Shown piece after piece: positions 38,986 through 49,005 of a DNA stretch of 64,000 bases (the stretch's first letter is position 1; every line of letters starts with the position of its first letter). Source of the DNA: Chlorobiota bacterium (GTDB lineage Bacteria; Bacteroidota; Chlorobiia; Chlorobiales; Chlorobiaceae). The stretch is from NCBI GenBank assembly GCA_016866305.1, contig VGMX01000003.1:1-64000 (forward strand), in the 5' to 3' direction. Made by a program: the position numbers and the translations under genes. Below the pieces are notes generated by a model, which searched no databases, was not told where the DNA came from, and saw only the letters and a program-made list of their open reading frames with translations.

Positions 38986-40494
38986 ATGGTTGGTCAAAGG
39001 GTCAGAACCAGGTTTGCTCCTTCTCCGACAGGTTATCTGCATGTAGGCGGTCTGCGGACAGCGCTCTACAACTTCCTGTTCGCAAAAAAGATGAAAGGGG
39101 ATTTCATCATCAGAATCGAGGACACCGATCAGAGCCGGAAGGTGGCTGATGCACAGCTGAATCTCATCAGGACACTTGAATGGGCAGGGATTGTTGCCGA
39201 TGAAAGCCCCGAGCACGGAGGGAACTTCGGTCCCTATGTCCAGTCGGAAAGACTGCATATCTACCGTGAATACTGTGACCGGCTGCTCGAAGAGAAAAAC
39301 GCCTATTACTGCTTTTCGACATCCGAGGAACTCGAAGAAAACCGCCAGCTTCAGATGAAGCAGGGTCTGCAGCCCAAATACAACCGGAAATGGCTGCCCG
39401 AGGAGATGGGCGGTTCGATGCCTTCAGGCGAGGTGCGCAGGAAAATGGAGGAGGGTGCCCCCTATGTTATCCGCATGAAGGTGCCCGATTATGTTTCCGT
39501 ATGGTTCGAGGACATGATAAGGGGGCCTATCGAATTCGATTCCTCCACCATCGATGATCAGGTGCTGATGAAATCCGACGGCTTTCCGACCTATCACTTC
39601 GCCAGTGTGATCGACGACCATCTCATGAAGTTCACCCATATCATTCGCGGTGAGGAGTGGTTGCCGTCCATGCCGAAACATCTGCTGCTGTACGAGTTTT
39701 TCGGATGGGAGCCCCCGAAATTCGCCCATCTTCCCCTCCTGCTCAATCCCGACCGTTCGAAGCTCAGCAAACGTCAGGGTGATGTGGCCGTCGAGGACTA
39801 TATCCGCAAGGGATACAGTTGTGATGCGATCGTGAATTTCGTGGCCATGCTTGGCTGGAACGAGGGTGAAGGCACCGAACAGGAGGTGTACAGTCTTGAG
39901 GAGCTTATCGAAAAATTTTCGATCGAGCGGGTCGGCAAGGCCGGTGCTGTGTTCAATGTGGAAAAGCTGAACTGGCTTGAAAAGCAATATATCAAGAACC
40001 GTCCTGCCGAGCAGATCATCAGGACCATCAGGCCGCTGCTTGTTGCCGAACTTGAAAAGCAGCGGGCTGAAATGCCCTTTGACATCATCACCAGCGACCG
40101 CTATCTCGAACAGGTCATCGAGCTCATGCGGGAACGCGTGGGATTCGAGCATGAATTCGTCACCTTCTCATCCTACTTTTTCTTCGAACCCGGAACCTAT
40201 GAGGAGGAAGCCGTGAAAAAGCGCTGGACACCGGAAACCAACGGCCTGCTGCGGGAATTTCTGTCGACGCTTGAGGTCCTGGAGCCGTTCAGCGCTGAAG
40301 CCATAGAGGGCGCCCTGAGAGAGTTCGTTGCGCCTAAAGGCCTGAAAGCCGCCGCATTGATTCACCCGCTGAGAATTCTTGTTTCGGGAGTCAGTTTCGG
40401 ACCGAGCCTCTATCACATGCTTGAGGTGGTGGGCAGGGATGCGGTGCTTCGCAGGATTGCAAAAGGGATCGAACGGATATCCGTTCCTGTTTAG
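38986..40494 (+). CDS. gltX: Glutamyl-tRNA synthetase
   Basis: A 502-residue class I synthetase. HIGH-type motif in [24 protein letters not shown]-type motif in [10 protein letters not shown]. It charges tRNA-Glu, which also feeds the C5 pathway to bacteriochlorophyll and haem. ATG 38986 is the family start; the extension to 38815 has no similarity. tRNA-Phe follows 114 bases after it. Confidence 0.96.
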   Translation: MVGQRVRTRFAPSPTGYLHVGGLRTALYNFLFAKKMKGDFIIRIEDTDQSRKVADAQLNLIRTLEWAGIVADESPEHGGNFGPYVQSERLHIYREYCDRLLEEKNAYYCFSTSEELEENRQLQMKQGLQPKYNRKWLPEEMGGSMPSGEVRRKMEEGAPYVIRMKVPDYVSVWFEDMIRGPIEFDSSTIDDQVLMKSDGFPTYHFASVIDDHLMKFTHIIRGEEWLPSMPKHLLLYEFFGWEPPKFAHLPLLLNPDRSKLSKRQGDVAVEDYIRKGYSCDAIVNFVAMLGWNEGEGTEQEVYSLEELIEKFSIERVGKAGAVFNVEKLNWLEKQYIKNRPAEQIIRTIRPLLVAELEKQRAEMPFDIITSDRYLEQVIELMRERVGFEHEFVTFSSYFFFEPGTYEEEAVKKRWTPETNGLLREFLSTLEVLEPFSAEAIEGALREFVAPKGLKAAALIHPLRILVSGVSFGPSLYHMLEVVGRDAVLRRIAKGIERISVPV

Positions 40495-40608
40495 CTTTCG
40501 CAGGTGCCGGGGTCTCTCTTTCGCCCCGGCTCTGTTCAGGTAATCTGTTTTTCAAATGTATTGTTTTGAATTTTGATGCGCGTTTATTATACTGTGCCTC
40601 ACAATCAT

Positions 40609-40681
40609 GGACAGATAGCTCAGTTGGTAGAGCAAAGGACTGAAAATCCTTGTGTCGGGGGTTCGATTCCCTCTCTGTCCA
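40609..40681 (+). tRNA. tRNA-Phe (GAA)
   Basis: A 73-base cloverleaf: acceptor GGACAGA (40609-40615) pairs with TCTGTCC (40674-40680), discriminator A at 40681, then genomic CC. Anticodon stem AAGGA/TCCTT at 40635-40639 and 40647-40651 with loop CTGAAAA gives anticodon GAA (40642-40644). T-arm GGTTCGATTCC is standard. Confidence 0.97.
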
Positions 40682-40826
40682 CCCGGTTTTTTTTCGGTGC
40701 TGTTGCACCGGTGAAAAGAGCACAATCCATTTCCGCCTTCACTTCCTTCTCTATTCCAGTTCGTTTCCCTGAAAGAGCCTGTCCCTGTGCAGCTGCTTTT
40801 CATGACAGAACCGCATAATTCCCGGT

Positions 40827-41966
40827 ATGAATATCACCACAGAACCTCGGCAGGAAATCTGGCATGACATGCAGGATCCGGGCGCCTATGAATGGTGGTA
40901 CTTTGATGCTGAAGACAAGCAGAGCGGAATTTCCGTTGTGCTTATCTGGTTTGCAGGGTTTCCGTTTTCGCCCTATTACATGCAGCGTTACGATGAATGG
41001 AAACGCAGGGGAGCCGCGGCTTTTCCGCACTCTTCCGATTATGCAGGGTTCAGTTTCCAGTTGTACGAGCAGGGCCGTGAAACGCTCAATTTCATCCGGG
41101 AGGGCGGCAAGAGTTTGTTTTCAGGCAATCGTGAAGAGATCGGACTCTGTTTTGAAAACTGCCGCTTTTCCTTCGATGCCATAAAAGACGAATACCGGCT
41201 TTCCGTTGATTTCAGCTTTCCCGCACGCAGCAGGAGGGTAAATGCCGATTTGCTTTTTCGGGTCAGTCGCCGTATCAGTTATTCGAAAAGGGATGGCAAC
41301 AATGCCGGAATGGATGCATGCCATCAGTGGCTCTTGAGCGTTCCCAGGGCAGATGTCGAGGGGTATATCGATATTGCCGGTGAGAATGGCGGGGGTTCCC
41401 GGCGAATCACGCTCAGGGCGTTAGGGTATCACGACCATAACCTGGGCACCATGCCAATGCAGGAGTATATCTCCCGATGGTACTGGGGAAGGGCTTTTTC
41501 GGAGCGGTACGACATTCTTTACTACCTGATTTTTTTCAGGAATCGCAGCTACAAGCCGGTGAGTTTTCTCATGCTGCATGACAATGCAGCCGGCACGGTT
41601 TCAGTTGCCGACTCACTTCAGTTCAGCGAGAGGGATTTTTCCACGGGGGTTTTCTCGCCGCTTCACGGCAGGACGCTCGAACTTCATGCAGAGAGGGTAT
41701 CAGTCAGGATTTCGCAGAAAAAAGTGCTCGATGTCGGCCCTTTTTATCTCCGTTTCGCATCGAACCTGTCGCTTCGCATCGATGGACATGATCTTGTCGG
41801 CATCAGCGGGATCTCCGAGTTCCTCAACCCCGTAAGGCTGCAGTCGCGATTCATGCGCTTTTTTACCCGGAGCAGGATTTGGCGGGATGGTCAGCAGTCG
41901 TTCATGTACGATTATTATAATTTTTTTAAAGGGTGTTCGGATTGGTTTAAACGGAAAAAATTATAA
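40827..41966 (+). CDS. crtC: Carotenoid 1',2'-hydratase (CrtC)
   Basis: A 379-residue CrtC-family enzyme. It has GAYEWWYFDA at 18-27 and the LGYHDHNLGTMPMQEYISRWYWGR segment around the middle, typical of hydroxyneurosporene synthases. In green sulfur bacteria it hydrates chlorobactene-type carotenoids to their 1'-hydroxy forms for later glycosylation in the photosynthetic apparatus. It sits upstream of petC-petB, the same gene order as in Chlorobaculum tepidum as I recall it. The start follows GG-rich sequence rather than a strong ribosome-binding site. Confidence 0.9.
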   Translation: MNITTEPRQEIWHDMQDPGAYEWWYFDAEDKQSGISVVLIWFAGFPFSPYYMQRYDEWKRRGAAAFPHSSDYAGFSFQLYEQGRETLNFIREGGKSLFSGNREEIGLCFENCRFSFDAIKDEYRLSVDFSFPARSRRVNADLLFRVSRRISYSKRDGNNAGMDACHQWLLSVPRADVEGYIDIAGENGGGSRRITLRALGYHDHNLGTMPMQEYISRWYWGRAFSERYDILYYLIFFRNRSYKPVSFLMLHDNAAGTVSVADSLQFSERDFSTGVFSPLHGRTLELHAERVSVRISQKKVLDVGPFYLRFASNLSLRIDGHDLVGISGISEFLNPVRLQSRFMRFFTRSRIWRDGQQSFMYDYYNFFKGCSDWFKRKKL

Positions 41967-42099
41967 ATTCGGAATTTATTTGTACCGCCCTGCAAGGGGG
42001 TGCACCGCTGTAACGGCAGGATTGAACAGATTGCCGGCAACCCGGGCAGAGGATGCTTTTCATTTCTTAACAACAGCATTAAAAAGGAGATAGATCGTA

Positions 42100-42645
42100 A
42101 TGGCACAACAAGGTAATTTCAAGAGCCCGGCCAGGATGGGCGGACTTGGAGACGGTGCTTCAGTCTCTTCCTCCGGGCCGGTTTCTGCCGGAAAACCAAG
42201 GGAAGATGGGCTGAAAGGAGTTAATTTCGAACGTCGCAGCTTTCTGGGCAAGGTTGTCGGCGGAGTCGGCGCCGCAGTTGCGGTATCGACGCTCTACCCG
42301 GTGGTGAAATACATTATTCCTCCAGTCAAAGAAGTAAAAGAGGTGAATGAAATGGTTGTTGGCAAAGCTTCCGAGGTTCCGGAAAATACCGGTAAAATCT
42401 ATCCCTTCAACAAGGATAAGGTCATCGTCGTCAACGATAACGGCACACTGACCGCCTGCAGCGCTGTCTGCACCCATCTGGGCTGTCTCGTCCGCTGGGA
42501 AGACAAGGATAATCTTCTGTACTGCCCCTGTCATGGAGCGAAGTACAAGCAGACCGGCGAAATCATTTCCGGACCCCAGCCTCTGCCCCTGGCCGTTTAT
42601 TCGGCAAGGGTCGAGGGTGACGATCTTATTGTTTCAAAAGCTTAA
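42100..42645 (+). CDS. petC: Rieske iron-sulfur protein of the cytochrome b/Rieske complex
   Basis: A 181-residue Rieske protein. A polar N-terminus is followed by ERRSFLGKVVGG (twin-arginine-like, 44-55) and one anchor helix (to about 72), then the periplasmic Rieske domain with CTHLGC (124-129) and CPCHG (142-146) cluster ligands. It accepts electrons from menaquinol and passes them to a soluble cytochrome c. AAGGAGA lies 9 bases before the ATG. petB follows after 37 bases. Confidence 0.95.
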   Translation: MAQQGNFKSPARMGGLGDGASVSSSGPVSAGKPREDGLKGVNFERRSFLGKVVGGVGAAVAVSTLYPVVKYIIPPVKEVKEVNEMVVGKASEVPENTGKIYPFNKDKVIVVNDNGTLTACSAVCTHLGCLVRWEDKDNLLYCPCHGAKYKQTGEIISGPQPLPLAVYSARVEGDDLIVSKA

Positions 42646-42682
42646 TTTTAAACGTTGTTGAAAACCAAGGGAGTCAGAAAAT

Positions 42683-43969
42683 ATGGCTGAAAACAATCAG
42701 AACGCTCCGGCAGGAAACGCTCCTGCCAAGCCGAAACCGCCAGCTCCGGATGCCGCCAAGCCGGCAGCACCGGGTGCTGTTAAACCAGCTGCGGGAGCAG
42801 CCAAACCAGCCGTTCCGGCTGTTGCCAAACCTGCCGCAGCAACGGGCGGCGTGTACAAACCGCCTGTTGACAGGCCCGATCCGGATCCATACAAGGCAAG
42901 CAAGCAGAGTGCCCTTGGCGCATGGTTCCAGGAGCGTTTTTACGTTCTTGCGCCCGTGATCGAGTACCTCAAGAAGAAAGAGGTTCCCCAGCACCGACTT
43001 TCCTTCTGGTATTATTTCGGCGGTCTCACGCTTTTCTTCTTCATCATCCAGGTGCTTACAGGACTGCTTCTTCTGCAGTATTACAAGCCGACCGGATCCG
43101 AAGCGTTCAGTTCCTTCGTCTTCATCCAGAAAGAGGTGCCTTTCGGGTGGCTGATCCGCCAGGTGCACGCATGGTCTGCCAACCTCATGATCGGCATGGC
43201 CTTTATTCACATGTTCAGCACTTTCTTCATGAAATCCTACCGCAAGCCGCGTGAGCTGATGTGGGTCAGTGGTTTTGTGCTGCTCGTCCTTTCCCTGGGC
43301 TTCGGTTTTACCGGTTACCTGCTTCCCTGGAACGAGCTTGCATTTTTCGCAACGCAGGTCGGTACTGAAGTTCCCAAGGTTATGCCTGGCGGAGCCCTGC
43401 TTGTCGATATCCTTCGCGGCGGAACCGACGTAAGCGCTGAAACCCTTACCCGCATGTTCTCACTGCACGTCGTACTGCTGCCCGGCCTGCTTCTGCTTGT
43501 GCTTTCCGCACACCTCATGCTTGTGCAGGTGCTCGGTACCTCTTCTCCTATCGGGTACAAGGAAGCCGGTCTTGTCAAAGGCTACGAGAAGTTTTTCCCG
43601 ACTTTCCTTGCAAAGGATGCCATCGGCTGGATGATCGGCTTTGCCCTTCTCATTTATCTGGCAGTCATGTTTCCGTGGGAGATCGGCGTGGAAGCCAACC
43701 CGCTTGGATCGGCTCCTGTCGGAATCAAGCCTGAGTGGTATTTCTGGGCACAGTTCCAGCTTCTCAAGGATTTCACTTTCGAAGGCGGAGAACTGCTTGC
43801 GATCGTGCTCTTCACGGTCGGTGCGATCTTCTGGATCCTGGTGCCGTTCCTCGACCGTCAGGCTTCAAAAGAGCAGAGAAGCCCGATTTTCACCATTATC
43901 GGCCTGCTTGTACTTGCATTCCTTCTGGTCAACACCTACAGGGTTTACGCGGAGTACAGCCAGTTGTAA
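42683..43969 (+). CDS. petB: Cytochrome b (fused b6 + subunit IV type) with Ala/Pro-rich N-terminal extension
   Basis: A 428-residue protein. Residues 1-65 are an Ala/Pro/Lys-rich extension with repeated [10 protein letters not shown]-like units. The b-haem ligand pairs are His162/His176 and His262/His277; the second pair spans 15 positions, as in cytochrome b6, not bc1. PEWY at 350-353 marks the quinol site, in a C-terminal half equivalent to subunit IV, so b6 and IV are fused. No cysteine is present, so no b6f-type covalent haem cn ligand is seen. No cytochrome c1 or f gene follows. Confidence 0.93.
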   Translation: MAENNQNAPAGNAPAKPKPPAPDAAKPAAPGAVKPAAGAAKPAVPAVAKPAAATGGVYKPPVDRPDPDPYKASKQSALGAWFQERFYVLAPVIEYLKKKEVPQHRLSFWYYFGGLTLFFFIIQVLTGLLLLQYYKPTGSEAFSSFVFIQKEVPFGWLIRQVHAWSANLMIGMAFIHMFSTFFMKSYRKPRELMWVSGFVLLVLSLGFGFTGYLLPWNELAFFATQVGTEVPKVMPGGALLVDILRGGTDVSAETLTRMFSLHVVLLPGLLLLVLSAHLMLVQVLGTSSPIGYKEAGLVKGYEKFFPTFLAKDAIGWMIGFALLIYLAVMFPWEIGVEANPLGSAPVGIKPEWYFWAQFQLLKDFTFEGGELLAIVLFTVGAIFWILVPFLDRQASKEQRSPIFTIIGLLVLAFLLVNTYRVYAEYSQL

Positions 43970-44010
43970 GGAACTGACTGCACCTCATGCTTTTTTTTCC
44001 GAAAGGGAGA

Positions 44011-44062
44011 CGGCTGAAGCAAAAAGGGCTGCCCGCAAAGGCGGCCCTTTTTGCTTCAGCCG
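44011..44062 (+). terminator. Strong intrinsic terminator of the petCB operon
   Basis: A 19-bp perfect stem: 44011-44029 pairs with 44044-44062 around a 14-base loop; arms contain A5 and T5 internally. It lies 42 bases after petB. Confidence 0.8.
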
Positions 44063-44094
44063 TTCAGTGCCGCTTCGTGCTGAATCCGAAACGG

Positions 44095-44133
44095 AAAAAG
44101 CTGCTTCCCGGATAGCGAAGCAGCTTTTTTTAA
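44095..44133 (-). terminator. Terminator for the GH13 gene (also acts as bidirectional)
   Basis: A 13-bp stem (44095-44107 with 44117-44129) around a 9-base loop, with a T7 run on the plus strand and T5 in the arm on the minus strand. It follows the leftward GH13 gene end at 44171. Confidence 0.75.
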
Positions 44134-44170
44134 TGCATGTTTTTTTACCCGAAAGGAACGATGCGGGGCG

Positions 44171-47100
44171 TCAGGACTGTTCGAGACGCTTTTCGGCATG
44201 CCTTTCAGGAGCGTCATCCCCCATCCTCCGGAACAATTCACCCAGTTCATATCCCGCCAGAAAGGCACGGATGCCGAGTTGCTCAGATACGTCGGGGCAT
44301 GGCGGTTCCCCATCAGCCACGATGTCGGTTTCATTCCGGGCAGCCATGAGGTTCAGCGTTGCGGTGCGCATCAGCCATGAGGCAAGGAGCGTGAATCCCT
44401 GTTCCCGGAACCAGGTTTTCTGATACCGGTACTCTATCTGCAGCAGCCTCTCCACGGATCCGCTGCAGGTGCGGTACAGTTTGTCGAGGCTTTCCAGCAT
44501 GGCGATTTCCGGTTTCCCGCACTCCCCGGCTTCAGGTGCTGAAAGCAGGCAGGCGAGAAGGTCGGCAACCGTTCCTCCGGCGATGCCCGGCATGCCGTTT
44601 TCCCTGTAGTATGTGCTCAATGCGTCGTGCATCAGCCAATCGTCGATGAGATTCGACTTTACAAGGCCGTTTCCGGCAAGCATCCGCTGCAAGGAATCGA
44701 GAATGATCCAGTGCAGGATGAGCACCCGCTCGTCTGCTCTTTCAGGGTTCTCATCCTGATGGTCGTTTTCCCCGTGCAGCACTGTTTCGGATGCCCGGTA
44801 CAGCGCCAGTGCCCTCTCTTCGATGCCTTCAGGAATGGTGATTTCCTGCCCGACAAGGTCTGCGTAGAGGGTGGAAACCTTGACGAACAGGACGAGAAGC
44901 TGTTTGCTGAACGCATCCGGCTCCACGTTGCCGGCTCTTTTTTCATCATGCTGCGAGTCGAGGAACGCCGTAATGATGCGGTGAAGGGGGGTCAGACTCA
45001 TCTGGAGCACGGCATGTTCCATCGAGGGGATTCCCCGTCCGTCGAGTTCCCGGCAGAGCATATCATAGGGACGGAGCTTCGAAGGATGTACCTCCCGGAA
45101 TTCGAGCAGGAGATTGTAACGGTAACCGTCGAGTGAAAGAAACAGCCCTTCAGAGGCAAGCTGTGCTGCCGGTCGGATGAACTCCAGTCCGCAAGCGTGG
45201 TCCCTGAATACGATGTAGACCCCGTTTTCCGAATTCAGTCCGAGACCCTCGACAAGTGACGACTGCCGGATTTCATCCCCGACCCTGTATCCGGAGGATG
45301 TCCTGATCCAGCCGGAAGCCCGATTGACGGTATTGTTGAAGATGAAAAGAGCCTTCCCGTCGCCAAGCCGGTTCGAATAGGCGAAAATGTTTTCGTTGAC
45401 CGTTCCTTCCGGGCTGTAGACATCGTACAGGAAGAAGTTGCACACCTCGGCAAAGATCGGACGTTTCTTCATGACCGGGAAGATTTCCCGGTAGTGACGA
45501 GCAACCAGATGATCGTCAGGGTGCTCGTCGTAATAGGCTTTTGCGTATTCCATGCCGTATTTTTCATGGAATCCCTCAACCTGGCCGTGGCCGAACATCG
45601 GCAGGCCCGGCAGGGTGATCATCATCATGCAGATGCCGAAATACTTGTCGCCGTTGCCGAACTGTGCGATTGCGGTATCCTCGTCCGGGTTGTTCATGAA
45701 GTTCACGTACCGCTTCAGAATTTCGGCATCAAACTCCAGGGTGTTCTTGATCAGGTAGCGGTAGCCGGCGTTATCCTCCTTTTTAAGCATGTGCATGAAC
45801 GCGCTGTTGTAAACACGGTGCATGCCGAGCGTGCGCACGAAGTACCCTTCGAGCATCCAGAACGCTTCGGCGAGCAGGAGGGTATCGGGTACCTCGCGCT
45901 GTACCCGGTCAACCACCTCCCGCCAGAACTCGACTGGTATTGCGGCATCGAAATCAGCCATGCTCATGCTGTGCGCAGTTCTCGACGGAACTGCGGCCTC
46001 ATGGCCGGGCAGGGGGAACCAGAGCCGCTGGATGTGCCTTTTGGCAAGCACCATGGCTGCATCGAAGCGGATCACCGGGAACATGCGGGCGACATGCAGG
46101 ATCTGCTGGATCACTCCCTCGCGAACCTCCGCACTGAGGAAGTTCAGCTGGGCGGTGTCATTCCACGGCATGTTGGTGCCGTCGTTGCCGTGGTAAATGT
46201 AGCGGGTATCGCCGTTCGAATGGTCGACGCGCTTGAAGGTGACCGCGGCATCGGAGCGGTTCCAGTAACCGTCCTCGATATAGATGCCGTACCGGTGGTC
46301 GCTTGAGAGATTCGGGCCGTTATAGGTATAGTTCGCATAGGGCGACCAGGGAGATGACAGGAACCAGTCGGGCCGGTTTTTCACGAGTTCGGAATCGAGT
46401 CCGGTGTGGTTCGGCACCATGTCGCTGGCAAGGCGAACGCCCCGCTGCATGGCCCGGTGGCGCAGGTTCAGGTAACCGTCGTAGCCCCCGAGGTCGTCGG
46501 CGATGTCATACCGGTCGAGCGCATAGGCCGAGGACTTTGCTTCGGGGTTGCCCTGGATCTGCTTGATTTTCTGTGATGCGGGGCTGCGCTGCCAGAGGCC
46601 GATCAGCCAGAGTGAGGTAAACCCCCTTCCGGCAAGCAGGTCGAGCTCCTCGTCCGGAATATCCTGAAGCCGGGCGATGTGCCGGCCATATTTTTTGCTC
46701 AGCTGATCGAGCCAGACGTAGGTGCTTTTGGCGATCATCACCACCTCGGGCATCCACGAGGAGTCGGGAGAGTAGTTTGCCGGAGCGTTCTCCAGCGAAC
46801 TGAAATCCGGGGCATGTGCCCCTTTTTCGAACCATCCGCCCTCCTTTCGGCTCTCGGGATTCGCTGAGAGATTTTCAAAAAAGAGGTACCGGTTTTCATC
46901 CTGGATATACGCAATGGCTTCCGCGAGAAGCGGCCAGAATCGAGAGCCTTCAAGCAGTTCAGCCCAGTTCATCCTGATATAGCGCAACTGGTCGAGAATG
47001 GAGTTCGGAGCATGCCGGATAGGCATGGTGATCAGTTCAGCCAGATCGGTGTCTCCCGGTCCTGCGGAGCCCATGGCTTTCATTGCACCGAGCATCACCT

Positions 47101-47647
47101 GGATAAGCTTCCGGTATGCGTTTTCTTCACGCAGCCCGCGGTCGGAAATGAACGCCGATAACCGGTCAAGTGCCGGGTTCTGGTTGTTCAGCCAGATCAG
47201 CAGGGACTCTTCGAGCACCTCTTCGCGGTTCGTCCTGTCCTGCAGGAATGTTTCCATCCTTTCGGTTCCGCTGAAAATGCCTGTTGTCGGAAACGATTCA
47301 AGGAAGCGGTGAAGATAGCTCGTGGTGTCACGCTCCGGCAGAGACGCCTCGAAATTTTTTCGCACATCGCCAAGAAGAGCTGGATTGCGGCGAGCGGCTG
47401 TTTTCGAAAGCACATAGTGCAGCACCTCGTGCAGCAGTTTCATGCCGTGCAGTTGTGCGGGAAGAATGCTCTCGGCGGAACCGATATGGTTGTTGAAGAT
47501 TCTGGACTGTTCCTCGGCTTTTTTCTGGCTTTCCTGCATATCCCCGGGAAGCCGGAGAAACTCCGGATCATGCTGTTGAAACAGTGCTCTTGCCGCCCGG
47601 TTGAGATAAAAATGTTCTTTATTTCCGGTAATGGTTGTAGTGATCAT
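44171..47647 (-). CDS. Very large GH13 (alpha-amylase family) protein
   Basis: A 1158-residue protein. Only the central part (about 300-830) is a GH13 barrel: DMVPNH at 409-414 (region I), IRFDA with nucleophile Asp529 (region II), LAEAFW with acid Glu594 (region III) and NNPDED with Asp655 (region IV, in place of the usual NHD). The N-terminal 300 residues and C-terminal 330 are helical and of unknown fold. No signal peptide, so probably cytosolic, acting on glycogen, maltose or trehalose-type substrates. ATG 47647 was chosen; 47686 is in-frame but without similarity. Confidence 0.8.
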   Translation of the reverse strand: MITTTITGNKEHFYLNRAARALFQQHDPEFLRLPGDMQESQKKAEEQSRIFNNHIGSAESILPAQLHGMKLLHEVLHYVLSKTAARRNPALLGDVRKNFEASLPERDTTSYLHRFLESFPTTGIFSGTERMETFLQDRTNREEVLEESLLIWLNNQNPALDRLSAFISDRGLREENAYRKLIQVMLGAMKAMGSAGPGDTDLAELITMPIRHAPNSILDQLRYIRMNWAELLEGSRFWPLLAEAIAYIQDENRYLFFENLSANPESRKEGGWFEKGAHAPDFSSLENAPANYSPDSSWMPEVVMIAKSTYVWLDQLSKKYGRHIARLQDIPDEELDLLAGRGFTSLWLIGLWQRSPASQKIKQIQGNPEAKSSAYALDRYDIADDLGGYDGYLNLRHRAMQRGVRLASDMVPNHTGLDSELVKNRPDWFLSSPWSPYANYTYNGPNLSSDHRYGIYIEDGYWNRSDAAVTFKRVDHSNGDTRYIYHGNDGTNMPWNDTAQLNFLSAEVREGVIQQILHVARMFPVIRFDAAMVLAKRHIQRLWFPLPGHEAAVPSRTAHSMSMADFDAAIPVEFWREVVDRVQREVPDTLLLAEAFWMLEGYFVRTLGMHRVYNSAFMHMLKKEDNAGYRYLIKNTLEFDAEILKRYVNFMNNPDEDTAIAQFGNGDKYFGICMMMITLPGLPMFGHGQVEGFHEKYGMEYAKAYYDEHPDDHLVARHYREIFPVMKKRPIFAEVCNFFLYDVYSPEGTVNENIFAYSNRLGDGKALFIFNNTVNRASGWIRTSSGYRVGDEIRQSSLVEGLGLNSENGVYIVFRDHACGLEFIRPAAQLASEGLFLSLDGYRYNLLLEFREVHPSKLRPYDMLCRELDGRGIPSMEHAVLQMSLTPLHRIITAFLDSQHDEKRAGNVEPDAFSKQLLVLFVKVSTLYADLVGQEITIPEGIEERALALYRASETVLHGENDHQDENPERADERVLILHWIILDSLQRMLAGNGLVKSNLIDDWLMHDALSTYYRENGMPGIAGGTVADLLACLLSAPEAGECGKPEIAMLESLDKLYRTCSGSVERLLQIEYRYQKTWFREQGFTLLASWLMRTATLNLMAARNETDIVADGEPPCPDVSEQLGIRAFLAGYELGELFRRMGDDAPERHAEKRLEQS

Positions 47648-47881
47648 GTTGGCTGAATGTATGGAATGCTTTGCCCCCCTTTCCATAACGGGGCATTGGC
47701 TGTGGTGCTCCTGTCAAGGTACGGAAATTCCCGATAATACATCCGCTCGGAGAGTTTGACCGATCATGTATTTCCGGTTATGCCAATATCACCGGCAACT
47801 GCCGGCAATCGGGGCACCTTTTTCAGTGCATTCCGGGGGGCAACACAGACCATGTTGTGCAGACGCCTCCGCAATCGACCA

Positions 47882-48268
47882 TTACCGTATTTTCCTGTCC
47901 AGATAACGCTGCAGGTAAGTGAAACCGAGATCCTTTGCGGATCGCAGGATATCGACACCGACCAGGCCCATGGCGGTTGTTATTCCTGAGCGGGAAGGTC
48001 CAGCAGGTTCGGCATGGATTGCCCTGGCTGGTCGCGAAGATTTGCAGGATGGTTTCAGCGCCCTGCCGATCAGTACCCCTGCGGCAAGCACCGCACCCGC
48101 AGTTTCCAGCGGGTGTTTTCTTACCACTTCCAGAGGTGAGAGTTCGGCCTGCAACTCATCTTTCAGGTGTCGCGCCCTTTGCCTGATCTGTTCTTCTTTT
48201 TCGGCGATGGTATTCTGCAGGTCCTCAATCCTTGCCTGGATGCCGTCAAGGGATTCATTTGTAGTCAT
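47882..48268 (-). CDS. YqjK/DUF3618-like small membrane protein
   Basis: A 128-residue protein with a coiled-coil N-terminus (about 8-45) and a short hydrophobic segment (about 55-68, ETAGAVLAAGVLIGRAL). It overlaps the YqjE-like stop by 14 bases and is the third gene of the trio. The DUF3618-like call is by topology and position. Confidence 0.5.
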   Translation of the reverse strand: MTTNESLDGIQARIEDLQNTIAEKEEQIRQRARHLKDELQAELSPLEVVRKHPLETAGAVLAAGVLIGRALKPSCKSSRPARAIHAEPAGPSRSGITTAMGLVGVDILRSAKDLGFTYLQRYLDRKIR

Positions 48269-48650
48269 GGGTGGAGAGAAGAAGTTTCTGTATCAGGTTC
48301 GGAAGCAGGTGCGGCCTGATTCTGATGAAAAAGAAAAAGCACGAGAGGAACACCAGGCTGACCAGGAGGTATCCGATGAACACGTGCCCGGTCAGTTCGC
48401 CAAGCAGCAGCGCTATCGTGGTGATCAGGTACGCTACTCCGATCATCAGGACAACGCCGAGCAGGAGCAGGGCTGCGGCTATCGATATTTTTTTTGTGAG
48501 ATCGATTTTAACCAGTTCGGTTTTTGCCTCGACAATGGCAAGCACATCCTCATAGGTGGAGGTTACGGTTTCGTCAATCAGCCCAGGTATGCCGGTCTGT
48601 TTCTGCTTCGAAGCTTCCGTCCGGTTTTTTCGCAATGTCTCACGAATCAT
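48255..48650 (-). CDS. YqjE/phage-holin-superfamily III-like membrane protein
   Basis: A 131-residue protein: amphipathic N-terminus (about 20-52) and two hydrophobic segments (about 57-79 and 86-108), as in YqjE-like proteins of the actinophage-holin superfamily. The name does not mean it is viral; no other phage genes are near. It is 29 bases downstream of the YqjD-like gene. Confidence 0.6.
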   Translation of the reverse strand: MIRETLRKNRTEASKQKQTGIPGLIDETVTSTYEDVLAIVEAKTELVKIDLTKKISIAAALLLLGVVLMIGVAYLITTIALLLGELTGHVFIGYLLVSLVFLSCFFFFIRIRPHLLPNLIQKLLLSTHDYK

Positions 48651-48679
48651 GATGGTATGGAAAGAGTGGTCGATAGGGC

Positions 48680-48949
48680 TCAGCGCCTCCGTTTCAGAAG
48701 AAAACCAAGCACGGTTCCCGCCCCGAGCGTGTAGAGCATGGCCGGGACAGGTTTTTCCCTGATATATGTTTTCATCTTTTCGACGCTCTTTTTCAATTGC
48801 TCGTACTGCTCGCTCTCCATGAACGAAGAGATCGCGTCGGAAACAGTGGCTCCCAATTCCCTGACCTGTTCAGGAATCTGGTAGGAGTCCGGTGTTTGAG
48901 GTTCGGTTTCATCGCTGCTGTGGATGACGACCGGGACTTCCTGTTCCAT
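48680..48949 (-). CDS. YqjD/ElaB (DUF883)-like protein
   Basis: An 89-residue protein: a charged helical region (about 25-65) and a C-terminal hydrophobic segment ending LGAGTVLGFLLKRRR, the typical tail-anchored YqjD/ElaB layout. These proteins associate with ribosomes and the inner membrane in stationary phase in Escherichia coli; the role here is inference. First gene of the leftward trio. Confidence 0.65.
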   Translation of the reverse strand: MEQEVPVVIHSSDETEPQTPDSYQIPEQVRELGATVSDAISSFMESEQYEQLKKSVEKMKTYIREKPVPAMLYTLGAGTVLGFLLKRRR

Positions 48950-49005
48950 ATACGTTTGGCTTGATGTTGATCGGAATTCAAAAAAAGGAATATAACGACA
49001 TTATG

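Noticed and set aside
48255-48650. Phage holin, suggesting a prophage
   Set aside because: The family name is historical; no other phage genes are nearby and the gene is in a YqjD-like trio.
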